A DNA stretch of 64,000 nt from Diphasiastrum complanatum. Its lineage: Eukaryota > Streptophyta > Lycopodiopsida > Lycopodiales > Lycopodiaceae. The translations under genes were made by a program, and so were the position numbers. This document shows positions 45,111 to 56,600 of this stretch, one piece after another. The stretch covers positions 65,053,488 to 65,117,487 of the forward strand of contig CM055099.1 of NCBI GenBank assembly GCA_029204225.1. Reading direction: 5' to 3'. The notes under the pieces are model-generated. The model saw nothing but the letters and a program-made list of their open reading frames with translations, made no database searches and had not been told where the DNA came from. How positions within the stretch are numbered: the first letter of the stretch is position 1; each line of letters starts with the position of its first letter.

Positions 45111-46672
45111 ATGCCGGCAAAGTTTTGTTCAGAATTGATCAGCCCAACTACTATTCGGTGTAATGGACCCACCAAATTCACCTATAAGTTGGCTGAATTC
45201 GATTCAGTCCTCACTTGTGCTAGTGAAGCTCTTGCAAATTTTACTTGCGACCAAAGCCTTCCAAATTTCCTGCATTGCCTTCTGATACATTCTCACGCGG
45301 TTATAATTCCTTTCTGATCATCATGTCTTCTACCGATACTTCCCAGTCTCCGCACTATACTATCCATCATGATGTCCCATCTGCAACGAACATCATGATT
45401 CTTCCTAGCACAAGCATGGTCACTCAGTGGATGACCCTTGCGGAGCCTCTGCTTACTACAATGGGTATTCATGAGAGAGCCTTTTCGGGACGCATCAATA
45501 TGGATTTCATCACTCTTGCCTTCAGTATATGGAAGGAAGAGAAATCCAAGTTTTACATTACCTTGCGCGTCATTGAGGCCGCACTGGCAACTATAGGAAT
45601 CTCATCCGGTACGCACGCCTCACCCAATCACAAGCACGCCAAATAGGCCATCAAGCCATACATTGACCTCACCAACGATCTGCATTCGACTAATGATGGT
45701 TACCTTCTGGAAGCCATCACTGAGCCTTCCATCCACGTCGTTGCCCAATTGTTGAATCATTTCCTGATGGTTGGCAACCTCAGGAAAGACTGCATCACAT
45801 CTCAAATCCTTCACAGGATAGTGGAGTCCCACATCAAGTTGGCCAAAGCCCCTCTTGAACCATATAACTGGTTCAAGACTGTTTCTGGTGAGCTCCAGCG
45901 AGCTATTAAGGCCAATACAAAGCAACAGTTCACCGCTGGCTCTCTATTGTCTCTCTTAGCCGCTTCTCACTTAGAAAACAGAATCCATGGCTTCCACCTA
46001 GATTCTGTGCTTGTGGTTTACGAAGAAGCACCAGCTGAGTCATCTCACCAGGCCTCAAGTTCTCATAGTCAGCGTGGTCCATGCAGCGAAATTGTAATTC
46101 CGGACTCGCCTTCCTCGTCACGACGTCGTACTAGGCATACCTCGTCAGCTGCGCTTCCACCCCCTGCTGATGTTCGCACTGAACTTCCCATTCCCCTTGC
46201 CTCTGATGCTTCCCTCGCCTCTGCTCCCATACAAGGACAGTCTGTGACCATTGGGCCTACCATTCCAATCATAGCTGCCCAGGCCGCCTCACCCCCGCAC
46301 ACCGAAGCAACCTCATCCAACACATAGTTCTTCATAGATATGTTCGATGATTTCGACCCCCTTGGGGCCATCGAAATCTTTGAAATGCCTCAGAGCCCAG
46401 CACCCTTTGAACTCCAATCCCCTGGAAGAGGATTCGGGCATATCCATGAAGCTACTGTTGGTGTCGAAGATGCCAGTCAGCAACCACCCACACAAGGTAG
46501 CCCAGCCACACTTCGGGTCGACACAGTTGTCAAGTCACCAAAGCAGTTCGACGCCACGGTTTCTGAAGGGTTTGAAGACGAGGATATTTTGGAAGAAGAA
46601 GAGACTTTGGCACCTATTCCACGCCTACCACGGACAGTACCATCAGGTCTCCTGCTGCTGCCACCTCCATGA
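45111..46672 (+). pseudogene. element C post-pol ORF, N-terminal globular and acidic part
   Basis: Not recognised. ATG 45111 opens FCSELISPTTIRCNGPTKFT, KLAEFDSVLTCASEALANF. A frameshift near 45300 separates this from MSSTDTSQSPHYTIHHDVPS (45324), but fragment D shows both joined in one frame. The main frame runs to 46672 with only two TAGs (45644 and 46325): MVTQWMTLAEPLLTTMGIHE, RINMDFITLAFSIWKEEKSK, FYITLRVIEAALATIGISSG, LEPYNWFKTVSGELQRAIKA, FTAGSLLSLLAASHLENRIH. A Ser/Pro/Ala-rich linker follows, then an acidic patch EGFEDEDILEEEE. No signal peptide or membrane helix, so envelope is unlikely. Overlaps the next frame by ATGA. Confidence 0.65.
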
Positions 46673-47397
46673 CTGTCAATTCTGGTGATGCTCTCGGGTT
46701 AGTTTCAAGCCTTGGGCAACTGATCCAGTCTATGATGGATAAAAAAAAAGAAATGGAGCAGAGGATCTCTGTTTTGGGATCTGAAAACACTCTGATCAGT
46801 CAAAAAATTGTCCAACTAGATCGAGAGGTGAAGATAGCCAAGCAACATGAAGAAAAGGCTGAAAGCGAAAAGACATTAGCCCAGCAACAAGCTGATCGCT
46901 TGGAAACCTACATCAGCTCCCTGCAAAATGCCTTGACAATCGCACAAGATCAGGTAGATAAGGCAGTGCAAGAAGGCAACCTACAGGTGCAGCTGCTGAA
47001 GAGGCAATTACAAATGGCCGAACAAGATCGCACACGGCATCAAGGTGAATTGGATGCAACCACCCTTGAGCATGATGCGTATATGCAAACACAAATACCC
47101 GATCATCTGGTCACACTGACGGAGATTGCATATTTGTTCAAGAAAGTGAAAACATACAAAGTGGCCCTTCAGGGATTCCAAGGCCGCTTTGATAGGTTCA
47201 AAGGAGCAGCTTCAACCGAGTTGGAAAAGGCAAAAGAGACCATCAACGCCTATACAAAGCCGCCGCTCAAGTGTTGGAAGCCGGACCACACATCCCCATT
47301 CCTGTCATGCCGCAATTCTCCCCTTCACGCCAAGAAGCTGTATAGATGGATACAGGGGTTGATTCGAGCATGGACCAGGGGGGAGCTCCAGATCTAG
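46669..47397 (+). CDS. element C post-pol ORF, coiled-coil part
   Basis: 242 open codons. Residues 15-175 are a long heptad-like, Gln/Glu/Lys-rich helix (MDKKKEMEQRISVLGSENTL, EEKAESEKTLAQQQADRLET, LQVQLLKRQLQMAEQDRTRH), a strong coiled-coil candidate. The ATG overlaps the stop of the previous frame (ATGA at 46669-46672). In fragment D this helix is deleted and the flanking parts are fused in frame. That suggests one ancestral protein with a frameshift here rather than two genes. Function unknown; coiled coils here could support multimer formation. Confidence 0.6.
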   Translation: MTVNSGDALGLVSSLGQLIQSMMDKKKEMEQRISVLGSENTLISQKIVQLDREVKIAKQHEEKAESEKTLAQQQADRLETYISSLQNALTIAQDQVDKAVQEGNLQVQLLKRQLQMAEQDRTRHQGELDATTLEHDAYMQTQIPDHLVTLTEIAYLFKKVKTYKVALQGFQGRFDRFKGAASTELEKAKETINAYTKPPLKCWKPDHTSPFLSCRNSPLHAKKLYRWIQGLIRAWTRGELQI

Positions 47398-48233
47398 CAG
47401 ATCAACCGCCAACTATACCGGCAATATAAGCGGGTCCATCCTCATCAAGGACAGACCATTTATTCAGAAGGCCCATCAGCGTCGAGGACCAGATCCAGAC
47501 CTTCTTAAAGCAGCATCCACATGAGTCCTCACGTGGTGGATGGGTTCTCAAATTTAAGACCTCCGAGATCGAGGTCGGGAAAGAATTGGACAAAATACCT
47601 ACACTGGGAGAGCAGCCAACATGGAGAATCACGATTTTTGAGAAAACTCCGAAATCAATTAGGAGTTATGTCGCCAGCCCTCGCCAGTTGTGGATAGATC
47701 CTTATTACGTGCCAATGTCGCGAAGACAAAAATGGAAAGATTTGGGATTGGCTATGGATAAAATCACCATCCATACGCCCAATTGGCCAATCATCCACCA
47801 GCCTTACAACTGGAATATTTCAGTGGATTTCCACCGGGCCTTACAGACATATTAGAGAGAGTATGTCCACTCTCCGGATCCAACAGTGCGACAATCGGCA
47901 ATGTTTGCAAAAGATCTAACTCTGTTGGTGTCAGTGGCAACCAAATGGGACGATTGCCTTCCTACCTTGGCATTTGATCCAAATAAGCCAATGGCCTCAG
48001 AGCAAATCAAAGATCAGCTGCCGATTGCTCGACTGTATTTCCGTGCGTCTATGATGGGAGGCTCTTGGGAATCCCGCTTCACCTCATGGACAACTTCCAA
48101 GTGGATTGCCGGAGCCCACCGTTGTTGCCTGTCGCATACTTTGGATTTCAATACTGCACGCCTTGACTTTATGGAGAAGGTGCAGTATCATTTAATTAAG
48201 ATTCGGCGCGAAGCCAATAAAAGTCCCCAATAA
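47398..48233 (+). pseudogene. element C post-pol ORF, C-terminal domain
   Basis: A third frame continues the product: WVLKFKTSEIEVGKELDKIP, WRITIFEKTPKSIRSYVASP, RQLWIDPYYVPMSRRQKWKD, a TAG at 47853, then LTLLVSVATKWDDCLPTLAF, ARLYFRASMMGGSWESRFTS, WIAGAHRCCLSHTLDFNTAR, ending NKSPQ. D carries the first part (FEKTSESIRSYVASPRQL). Trp/Tyr-rich and globular, no known family to my eye. It ends 38 bp before the polypurine tract, so coding fills the element almost to the LTR. Confidence 0.6.
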
Positions 48234-48270
48234 CTACATATTGCAGGTGTCGTGGGACCGCCACCAGTTT

Positions 48271-48279
48271 TGGTGGAGG
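48271..48279 (+). promoter_or_regulatory. polypurine tract of element C
   Basis: GGTGGAGGA, four bases before the 3' LTR, interrupted by one T. The expected place for plus-strand priming. Confidence 0.6.
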
Positions 48280-48283
48280 ATAC

Positions 48284-49028
48284 TATTGGAGGGTTTGCGG
48301 ATCCCAAGGCAACCCTAACCCTAGTTAATAAGTGAGAGGGATTTGGCACCCTGTGTGTATAAGTCCAATCCGATAATCACATAGTTAGTTGATTGATTAG
48401 TTAAAAGTTAATAAAGGACTTTAGGCCTTTTTGCGGGACTTTTAATGTCGTAGGGCCTAAATGACAAGTTAGTGAATAAAGTTGGGTTTCCCTCCAATTT
48501 TGATGGTTCCCACACTTTTTTAAATCTGAATAAAAAGAGAGGCAAGACTGGACCAATAGGATTCAGAGGCCAGGATCCTCCTCTCTACTATAAAAAGGGA
48601 CCAACTCGAGTTGCTCCTGATGTTCATTTTCTCATTTCAATAAAGCAGATTGGTTCTCTTTAGAAATGGATTGATGAATGTCCTTGCTCTTCCTCTCTTC
48701 TCTTCCATTTCTCATGCTTTCTTTGGATTTTGCTAATTGTTGGATTTGATCATTATTGGGATTGGTATTTCTTATGCTTTTTGTGAGAGAGAAAGGGAGA
48801 GAGAGAAGAGTAAGTTTCTATCATTGTTGTGGATTTAGGGTTACTGGAAGTAGGGTTAATGCTTAGTGTTAATGGATGTTAGTGTTAGATCCTCCATTCA
48901 TGTTGAAATCTGAACTATACTAGCGCTCTCATGGGAACGAACCTCCGCGTGACAACTAACTCCGTCTCTTTGATGCTAGATTGACTAGATCTTGGATTCA
49001 GGTTAGGCAAGGAAAGAAACCCACTACA
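48284..49028 (+). repeat. element C 3' LTR
   Basis: Copy of 36561-37305 with about 24 differences. It starts TATTGG, with a G-to-A change in the terminal TG, ends CCCACTACA, and is followed by the TTCTA duplicate. Confidence 0.95.
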
Positions 49029-49181
49029 TTCTACTATTATTTTTTATTACATGGTCCAAAGTCAAGTTTATGCCAAATTTATTTATTTATAAGTGATCAT
49101 TGGGCCATGGGCTTATACACGCAGGATGCCACGACCCTCCCAACTATTTCAACTAACTCGACTTTTTATTTATTTGCATCA

Positions 49182-51470
49182 TGTTGGGAATACCCCCAAC
49201 ACTTCACAATGTCTTCATACTTGACATCATTTGTAATGTGGTTTTACTCACATTGTCGACACAATGTTGAAGTTGTCGAGACCATCTATAAATACATGCA
49301 TTGTCAACACAAAGTCGATAGTCACACAATGTTTAAATCGACCAAAATTTGATGAATTGTTGAGAGTTCCAAACTTGACTAAATCAAATTGAATAGTGGA
49401 TCCTTATCCGTTACAATTTTTGGTCCAATCCCGAAGCCCAACATGGCACCTGCCACGTGGATAATGGTGCTTTCCGTTAAGGTTGTGCCATATAAAACTA
49501 TCAATAGATCAATTAGATATTATTAGTTTAAAAGAAAATAAAGTTGTTATTTTTTAATTCTTCTTCTTCTCCTCTTGGTTCATAGGCGTAGACTAATTTG
49601 TAATAAGCTATCACGATAGTAGTCCGTGTAAGAGCAAAATTCATAGTTGCATAAGATGTCCTATTATCATAACACAATCATAGTAGATAGCAAAAGCATC
49701 TAGAAGCTAAAATTCATCATTCGTCAATATAGGCTATTTTCGCCACTTTTGTTTTGATATATTGCTTCTATTAATCTCGCTTATTATAGTCCAAGTTTTT
49801 TATCCTATTTGACTGCCATAACAATCTGATTGTCATTTTTTTTTTTTCACTTGTGAATGGCAATTTAACTGTACTTCTTATAGTAGTGAATTGGTTTTGT
49901 TATCACATTTGTTGCTATTATAGTCGACTATTCAATCGATAATTCACTATCGAATAGATATCTGATCACTAAACAATTTATTTTCAACATGCTATGAGAA
50001 CATGTTATCTACATATTAATGTATATTTCCAAAATTAATATCTAGATCAGATTTTGTTTATGATGAATGTGTCATCTTCAAATTCTATCGAGAAGTTGGA
50101 TGGTGAAAACTATCACTTATGGAAATTCAAAATGAGGGTGATCCTACAAGCGAAAGAGCTTTGGAAAGTTGTCGAAGATACTAAGGTTAATCCTATTGCA
50201 TATCTAGCGGCCATTATCAAATGAAAGCATAAAGATCGGACGCCCTTATCACTCTCAACATCAGAGATAATCAGATCAGTCATATTCAAAGTGCTCGAAC
50301 TTTGATGGAAGCTTGGAACATTCTCAACACACTCTATGGCATTAGAGACATGACTATCAACCTTTATTTGAGAAATTTCCATTCAAAATGACTGATGCCG
50401 ATTCAATTGCAAATCATTTGAGCAACTTCAAAAATCTTCTTGAGCAAATGTTTGCAAGTGGTGTAGAAATCAACGATGCAGATGTCATTATTACTCTTAT
50501 TTTGAGACATCCTGACACCTATGAAAATTAGGTGATTATTGTTTCTACTCAGCAAGGTCTTATATTAGCAAAAATTTCATCTATGATATTGCAAGAAGAG
50601 ATCTAAAAACATGGATCTTCATTTTTCCATTATACAAGAATTGAAAGTTCTTTATTCGAAGAAATTTGATAAGAAGAAGACGTTAAAAAACGTTCATAAA
50701 GTATGAAAGTCGAATAATAATTCAAATTCAGAGCATGACTCAAATTTGAACTCAGCTTCATCAAATCAAAGCTGTTTTGTAGATACTGTCGTGGACGTTT
50801 GTTGGAGGATTGTCAAATCTTTAAATTGAAAAAATAGCAATAACAACATCAGCATCAATATGCTAACATAACATAATGTTTGAAGGGCTTAAAAAATGAA
50901 GCTGATGAAGTAGCATTTATGGCAAACAACGATAGAGGAGATGTCGATTCTTGGTTTTTGGATTCATGTGCTACTTAGCACATGACAAGAAAACAAAATT
51001 GGTTTCATGAGTACATGCAAGCTACGACTCAGAGGTATGTCTCATTAGCGATAACAATACTCATAGTATTGATGGTGCAGGCACTGTCAAATTGCAATTT
51101 TGGGATGATATTATTCTTATTTTAAATATTTTTTATATTTCAAATCTTACAAATAGTCTACTCTCTATAAGCAGAATAGTTGGTTTGGTTCATAAAGTCA
51201 AATTTAATTCTAATGCTTGTCCAATATTAGACATAAACAAGGTATTTGCACTCGAAAAGAAGCAATGCAATCAATATTTACAAGCTTATTCATTGCAATG
51301 CTTCGACTGTTCAGACTCCTACTTGGAAGATAGAGATTTAATATGGCATAATAGAATGGGTCATGTCAATTTTACTTGTCTTTGAAATATGTCAACTAAA
51401 CAAATTGTCCAAGATTGTGACTACAACAATATACCAAACCATACAGTTTGTTGAAGCTATATTCTAGCCA
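49182..51470 (+). mobile_element. Ty1/copia remnant truncated by fragment D
   Basis: A candidate LTR runs from TGTTGGGAATACCCCC (49182) to CAACA (49989), with a TATA-like CCATATAAAAC at about 49487. It is followed at 49990 by TGCTATGAGAAC, a degraded form of the initiator-Met primer site TGGTATCAGAGC. Gag and protease follow. No second LTR remains: at about 51475 the sequence switches to D. The LTR limits are an inference from the TGTTG/CAACA ends and the primer site. The coding part is firm. Confidence 0.65.
50070..51470 (+). pseudogene. copia gag, protease and GAG-pre-integrase, heavily broken
   Basis: Gag: IEKLDGENYHLWKFKMRVIL, QAKELWKVVEDTKV, then NTLYGIRDMTINLYLRNFHS, DADSIANHLSNFKNLLEQMF, TLILRHPDTYEN. 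The zinc knuckle near 50780 (CRYCRGRLLEDC) has lost its His. Protease: SWFLDSCATxHMTRKQNWF at about 50950 (DSG has become DSC). Pre-integrase: DLIWHNRMGHVNFTCL at 51336 and a partial Cys pair with LAKHARTSF at 51470. More than ten stops and several shifts. Confidence 0.8.
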
Positions 51471-53236
51471 AGCATGCTAGAACGTCTTTTATTCCTTCTC
51501 GGCATCGATACATAATACAGATCTACCTGCAATTGGCGAGGGCTGGCCACATAACTCCTGATAGACTCCGAAGTTTTCTCAAAAATGGTAACTCTCCATG
51601 CCGGCTCTTCTCCCAATGCGAGTATTTTGTCCACTTCTTTGTCAGCCTCCATCTCTGAGGTCTTGAACTTAGTAGGACCTGATGGTACCGTCCTTGGTTG
51701 GCATGAGACAGGTGCCCGTAATTCTTCTTCTTCAAAAACATATTCTTCTTCAAAGCCCTCAGACACTGTGGCGTCGAACTACTTCGGTGATTTCACAGCT
51801 TGGTTGACCCAAAGTGTGGCTGGGGCGTCTTCAGCTTGAAGTTGCTGGAATGAATCTTCAACATCAACAGTAGTATCATAGATTTGTTTGAATCCTCTTC
51901 CAGGGGATTGGAGTTCAAAGGGCGCAGGGCTCTGGGGCATTTCAAAAACTTCAGAGGCCCCAAGGGGGTTGGAATCATTGAACATATCCATAAAGTAATG
52001 TGTGTTTGGTGAAACAGCTTCGGTGTGTGGGAGTGAGGCGGCCTGGGCAGCTGTGATGGGAGTGGTAGCCCCAATAGTCACAAACTATCCTTGAGTGGAA
52101 GCAGAGGCGAGGGAAGCATCAGAGGCGGGGGCGATAGGAAGTTCAGTGCGAGTAGCAGCAGGGGGTGGAAGCGCAACTGGCGATGTATGCCTAGTATGAC
52201 GTCGTAACGCGGAAGGCGAGTTAGGAATGACGATCTCGCTGCGTGGACGACGTCGACTATGTGAACTGGAGGCCTGGTGGGATGACTCGGCCGGTGCTTC
52301 TTCATAAACCAAAAGCACCGAATCCAAGTGGAAGCCATGGATTTTGTTTTCAAGGTGGGAGGCTACTAGAAGAGACAACAAGGAGCCAGCAGCGAACTGT
52401 TGCTTGGTATTACTCTCAATAGCTCGTTTGAGCTCACCAAAAACAGTCTTGAACCAATTATATGGTTTGAGAGGGGCCTTGGCTATCTTGGCATAGGACT
52501 CAATTATCCTATGTAGGATCGGAGAAGTGATGCGGTCTTTCCTGAGGTTGCTAACCATCAGAAAGGTATTCAGAAGTTGGGTAGCAGCGTGTATGGCAGG
52601 CTCAACGATGGCATAGAGGAGATAGTCGTCGTTGGTCTAGTACAAATCATTTGTTAGGTCAATGTAAGGCTTAATAGCATGTTTGGCCTGCTTATGGTTG
52701 GGTGAGGCTTGGGTACCAGACGCTATGTCTATAGCAGCAAGGGCGGCCTCAATCACACGCACCTTGTGTGTGGCTCCCTGGAAGGTGATATAAAACTTGG
52801 ATTTCTCTTCCTTCCACATACTGAAGGCAAGAGTGATGAAATCCATGTTGATTCATCTAGAAAAGTCTCTCTCATGAATACCCATTGCAGTAAGCAGAGG
52901 CTCCGCAAGGGTCATCCACTGAGTGACCATGCTTGTGCTAGAAAGTATCATGATATCCGTTGCAGATGGGACATCACGATGGATAGTATAATGAGGAGAC
53001 TGGGATGTATTTGTGGAAGACATGATGATCAGAAATGAAAAGTAAGACGTGCGAATGTATATCAGAAAGCAGTTCAGAAAGTTTGGAAGGCTTTGGTCAC
53101 GGGAAAAATTGGCAAGAGCTTCGTTAGCACAAGTGAGGAATGAATCGAATTCAGCCAACTTATAGGTGAATTTGGAGGGTCCAATACACTGAATACTAGT
53201 TTGGCTGATCAATTCTGAACAAAAATTTGCAAGCAT
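51470..53236 (-). pseudogene. fragment D: post-pol ORF of a C-like element, coiled coil deleted
   Basis: Minus-strand homologue of C's post-pol product. It starts MLANFCSELISQTSIQCIGP (53236) and runs without a shift into IIMSSTNTSQSPHYTIHRDV, which shows that the true start of this ORF is the upstream ATG. After stops at 52853 and 52637 it continues MVSNLRKDRITSPILHRIIE, PLKPYNWFKTVFGELKRAIE, SLLSLLVASHLENKIHGFHL, Ser/Pro-rich linker, MSEGFEEEYVFEEEELRAPV. It then jumps directly to FKTSEMEADKEVDKILALGE and FEKTSESIRSYVASPRQL, so the helix of 46669-47300 is missing in frame. It breaks off at 51470 against the copia remnant. Confidence 0.8.
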
Positions 53237-53829
53237 ATACAGTACTGTGAAAATAGGCTATAAAAATCTCGACGAAGGTTTTTGAGGATCTGAACCTATC
53301 CAGCGAACGTTTTCCAGGGTTGGCAAAGGCTGAACCTTCGCCCAAGAGGGTCCTTCACCCAAGCACTGTCATAAATGCATTTTTTCAAGAATTGAGGCTA
53401 TGGCCAATCTAATTTTGACATTTCAATACCATCTAGCATGTCAGCGAAGGTTCATAGTAAGAGTAAGGTGCTCGGCGAAGGTTCCCAAAATGGCATATTG
53501 CTGATCATTCGTCTGACTCAAAAAATGTACTGTTTTTGGGAAAGAACCTTCGCCCACCTCAATATAGACATATCTAAAGTGGATGTACAATTTGGAGGCT
53601 CAACGAAAGGTTTTTGATACTGTATAGGCAACATCTGACCGAAACAATGATCTTATAAGTCATTTTTCATCAAAAATACTGTCCTTCCTTTTTCCCATGC
53701 TGATGACTTTTCTGACTTTTGCTGATGTCTTTTCTCATTTTTTTTTTTTACTTTCTTTTTCAAAAACCTCAACAAATAAATATTTGAAAAGAAAAAATTG
53801 GAAAACAAATAAAATTAAAAATCATTGAG
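53237..53829 (-). other. fragment D post-pol spacer with AACCTTCGCC motif
   Basis: Non-coding counterpart of 44461-45110. GCGAAGGTT and AACCTTCGCC forms occur at about 53271, 53333, 53446, 53476 and 53546. A T run lies near 53737. Confidence 0.65.
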
Positions 53830-54640
53830 ATCAGGCTTGCTGAACTGGCGGAGCAGGCTACCAAAACTTGTGTAATTGGCTGCCATTCATCGGAGAATCA
53901 AATCGTTTTCCATCAAGTGCTCAAGAATTACTACGCCATAGTTCAGGATTTCCTTCACTTTATATGGGCCTTCATCGGTAAACTTCAATTTTTTCTTGAT
54001 CAGCTTGGTTTTGTACATTAGTGCAAGATCTCCTGCTTTCAGTGCATTCGACGATCGTGCCATGCCTTGTGGCGAGCTTTCTCTGCTGCTAACACATGAA
54101 CTGCCATCAATTGTGTGTCACATAGTTTGTGCAATGCCTCATGACGTAGTTGTAAAGACTTATCATCATTTAACTATTATGTTGCCGTTATGCGTAAAGA
54201 TGGGATTTTAAATTCAATCAGCATGACAACATCTTGACCATAAACCAGTTGAAAGGGTGTTTGATTTGTACTATTTTTGCCAAGCGGTTCTGAATGCCCA
54301 TAATGATGCATACAGTTTATGTTCCCAATCAGACTGACTCGCTTCAACTATATTTGTCATAATAGTGCACAGAATCTTATTGGAAGATTCAACTTTGGCC
54401 ATTCTCTCTGGAATAGTAAGGAGTACTAAATCTGTGTATAACCAAAAAATCTTCCAGTAAACACTTTTTGTTTGATTAACAAAGTGTGTACCCCGATCAC
54501 TGACAATCTCGATCAGACATCCAAATTTGATTATGATATTTTCATAGAGAAACTTGGCCGTAGATTTCGCATCAGCAACTTTGACAGCTTTGGCTTCAAC
54601 CCACTTGGTCATATAATCAGTTGCTATAGTGCGAACAGCT
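53830..54640 (-). pseudogene. fragment D: integrase C-terminal half of a C-like element
   Basis: Minus strand: ATDYMTKWVEAKAVKVADAK, FLYENIIIKFGCLIEIVSDR with GTHFVNQT (both Asp), then after a frame change the AKVESSNKILCTIMTNIVEA line (Glu) and SDWEHKLYASLWAFRTA. The tail with the GPY/F-like module lies at 53900-54060 in broken frames. It joins fragment E back to back at about 54640. Confidence 0.8.
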
Positions 54641-55790
54641 GACGCTCGAGCAACTGCCAAGTTCCTATATGAAAATATCATTGTGCGCTTCAGATGCCCG
54701 ATGGAGATAGTAAGTGATCGCAAAAGCCATTTCGTCAATGAGACCATCAAGATCCTATTGGTGGAATTCTTCGTCATCCATAGATTCAGCATACCTTATT
54801 ATCCCTGCGGTAATGGGCAGGCAGAATCATCCAATAAGATCATGTGTAGCGTGATCACGAAAACAGTTGAAGCTAGCAGATCTGATTGGGAGCACAAATT
54901 ACATGCTGCTCTGTGGGCATGCAGAACAACATACAAGGGAAGCACTGATCACATGCCATTTCAATTGGTTTATGGCCAAGATGTAGTAATGCCAGTGGAA
55001 TTTTTGGTACTTTCATTAAGGATTGCCACAACGCAACATCTTGATGAATCCGAATCTCTGCAATTACGCCACGAAGCATTACATAAACTTTGTGAGACGC
55101 TTACTAGTTGTGCATGCATTGGCGGCTGAGAAAGAGCGATGCAAGACATGGCATGGTCGCCGATTGCACAAGAAGGATCTTCGATCAGGGGATCTAGTTC
55201 TCATGTATAAAACCAAGGCAATCAAGGGGAAGTTGAAGTTCACTAGCGAACGCCCATACCATGTAAAAGAAATCTTGAGCCATGCAGCTGTGAATCTCGA
55301 GCAACTTTGGCAGTCACTAAATTTGACTCAGATGCATCTATTAAAAATTTTGTGAGAGTTACTGATGAAAAAATCATCAAAATTGAGTGTCTGCGAGGGT
55401 TCATAGGACCAGAAGCTAAGGAACCTTCGCAGGACATCAAGATATGCAAACCAACCTTTATAGAGGGCATAAATACTCGACACCCTTGCTTGGATGAACC
55501 TCATCAACCTTTTGCCGCCTCAACGAGGCCCCTCACCTCCCATGTCTCCATCCATCCTCCAAACCATCCTTCAATTCCCCATCGTCTCTGTCATCCCCTC
55601 ATTTGAGCAATCTGTTCTTACACCTCTCCAAACCACTTCTCTCACACCTCCCACTTCACCTCTGAAGGCTGCCGAGGGCGACAAACTGTTGCCTGATGAC
55701 GCATTTGTGCAGACTACATATGCAGCATCACCTGATCATCCTGACCCCACCACACTTGACGACACATTTGTCTAGGAGGCGGTAGCCACA
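54640..55790 (+). pseudogene. fragment E: integrase C-terminal half, opposite orientation
   Basis: Plus strand: ADARATAKFLYENIIVRFRC, EIVSDRKSHFVNETIKILLV (second Asp; DRG changed to DRK), YYPCGNGQAESSNKIMCSVI (Glu), LVYGQDVVMPVEFLVLSLRI. After a frameshift near 55090, VHALAAEKERCKTWHGRRLH, SGDLVLMYKTKAIKGKLKF, RPYHVKEILSHAAVNLEQL. It continues past integrase with KEPSQDIKICKPTFIEGINT and a Pro/Thr-rich stretch that is unlike C. A distinct subfamily member. Confidence 0.8.
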
Positions 55791-56029
55791 GTATTGCATT
55801 TTATTAGCCGCTTGCTTTTTGCTTTAATGGAGTTACAAACCCACTCGACTTAACGATATGACGTAGTTCGATCAAAATATTGAGAAATGATAAAGTCTTC
55901 TCCAATTATGGGAACATCCAATCACTTTAATCAGTTTGCATGAGTGAACGCACAAAAGCGTTCATAAGAAAATTACAATTTTTTTATAAACCCACATGCT
56001 TGCATGTAGTAGCGGAAAACTATGCAGTT
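55791..56029. other. short unassigned stretch
   Basis: About 240 bp with no recognisable feature between fragments E and F. Confidence 0.4.
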
Positions 56030-56600
56030 AGGCGGTACCAATGGAATAGTACTTCAGGATACCCTTGAAGTCTTTGTAAAACCAAGCAAAACAATAATGG
56101 TATTTAACCAACAACTTTCTCAAAGCATCCAATTGATCTGTTGAGAGTTGTGCTCCAACTTGGACTATTTTCCATCTTCAGCTGGCTCATCTTGATTCAG
56201 AGGTTGTGTCCTAGCTGGTCCATCATAGACTCCTTCGCAATTTTGGAACTTCTTCCTCAGGTGCTCGGTGAGCTTTCGGTAGCATTACGACCACATCATC
56301 CAAAGTAAAGCTCTTGAAGTGCTCTGGCATATCATGTTGTACTACATCATCCATTGAATCTCTTGGCATTTGAGTTCACGTTTGATTCTTTTCGGTAAGC
56401 CTGCTTTGATTTTACTCTATAACAAAAAAAATCTTCAAGAAACTTTCTTGGTTTGAAGCGTGTGATTAAAGAAGCTTTAATGACTTTCTAATCAATCCGT
56501 TCCTCTATGGCTGATTTTAAAACCAATCTTGTGCAACTCCAATAAGTGTCATAGAAAACAATTTCAATCTTTTGTAATATATGCTTCCAAAGTACTATTC
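56030..56600 (-). pseudogene. fragment F: gag and RT-start pieces of a C-like element
   Basis: Minus strand from 56600: KLFSMTLIGVAQDWF, a stop, then ITRFKPRKF (gag core, compare KLFPMALTGAAQDWY in C). A deletion then leads to FTLDDVVVMLPKAH at about 56300 and GKIVQVGAQLSTDQLDALRK then KYHYCFAWFYKDFKGI at 56180-56060, the linker and RT start. Everything between is gone. Opposite orientation to E. Confidence 0.75.

Larger units (their letters stand above)
36556..49033 (+). mobile_element. element C: complete Athila-like Ty3 retrotransposon with TSD
   Basis: Both LTRs are 745 bp (36561-37305 and 48284-49028), flanked by the 5-bp duplication TTCTA (36556-36560 and 49029-49033). Inside, in order: PBS-like TGGCGCCGTTGCC, 1.2 kb leader, gag with four zinc knuckles, protease, RT, RNase H, integrase, a 0.6 kb spacer, a long extra coding region, a polypurine tract. 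By eye the LTRs differ at about 24 of 745 positions (about 3.2%), mostly transitions, without net indel. Pol is one frame broken mainly by TGA and TAG stops, so the copy is complete but inactive. The PBS and domain order suggest the Athila side of the OTA group. It lacks a second RNase H. Confidence 0.92.

Noticed and set aside
45111-48233. Envelope protein in element C (and in A/B)
   Set aside because: No signal peptide, furin-like site or membrane helix is visible; the coiled coil alone is not enough.
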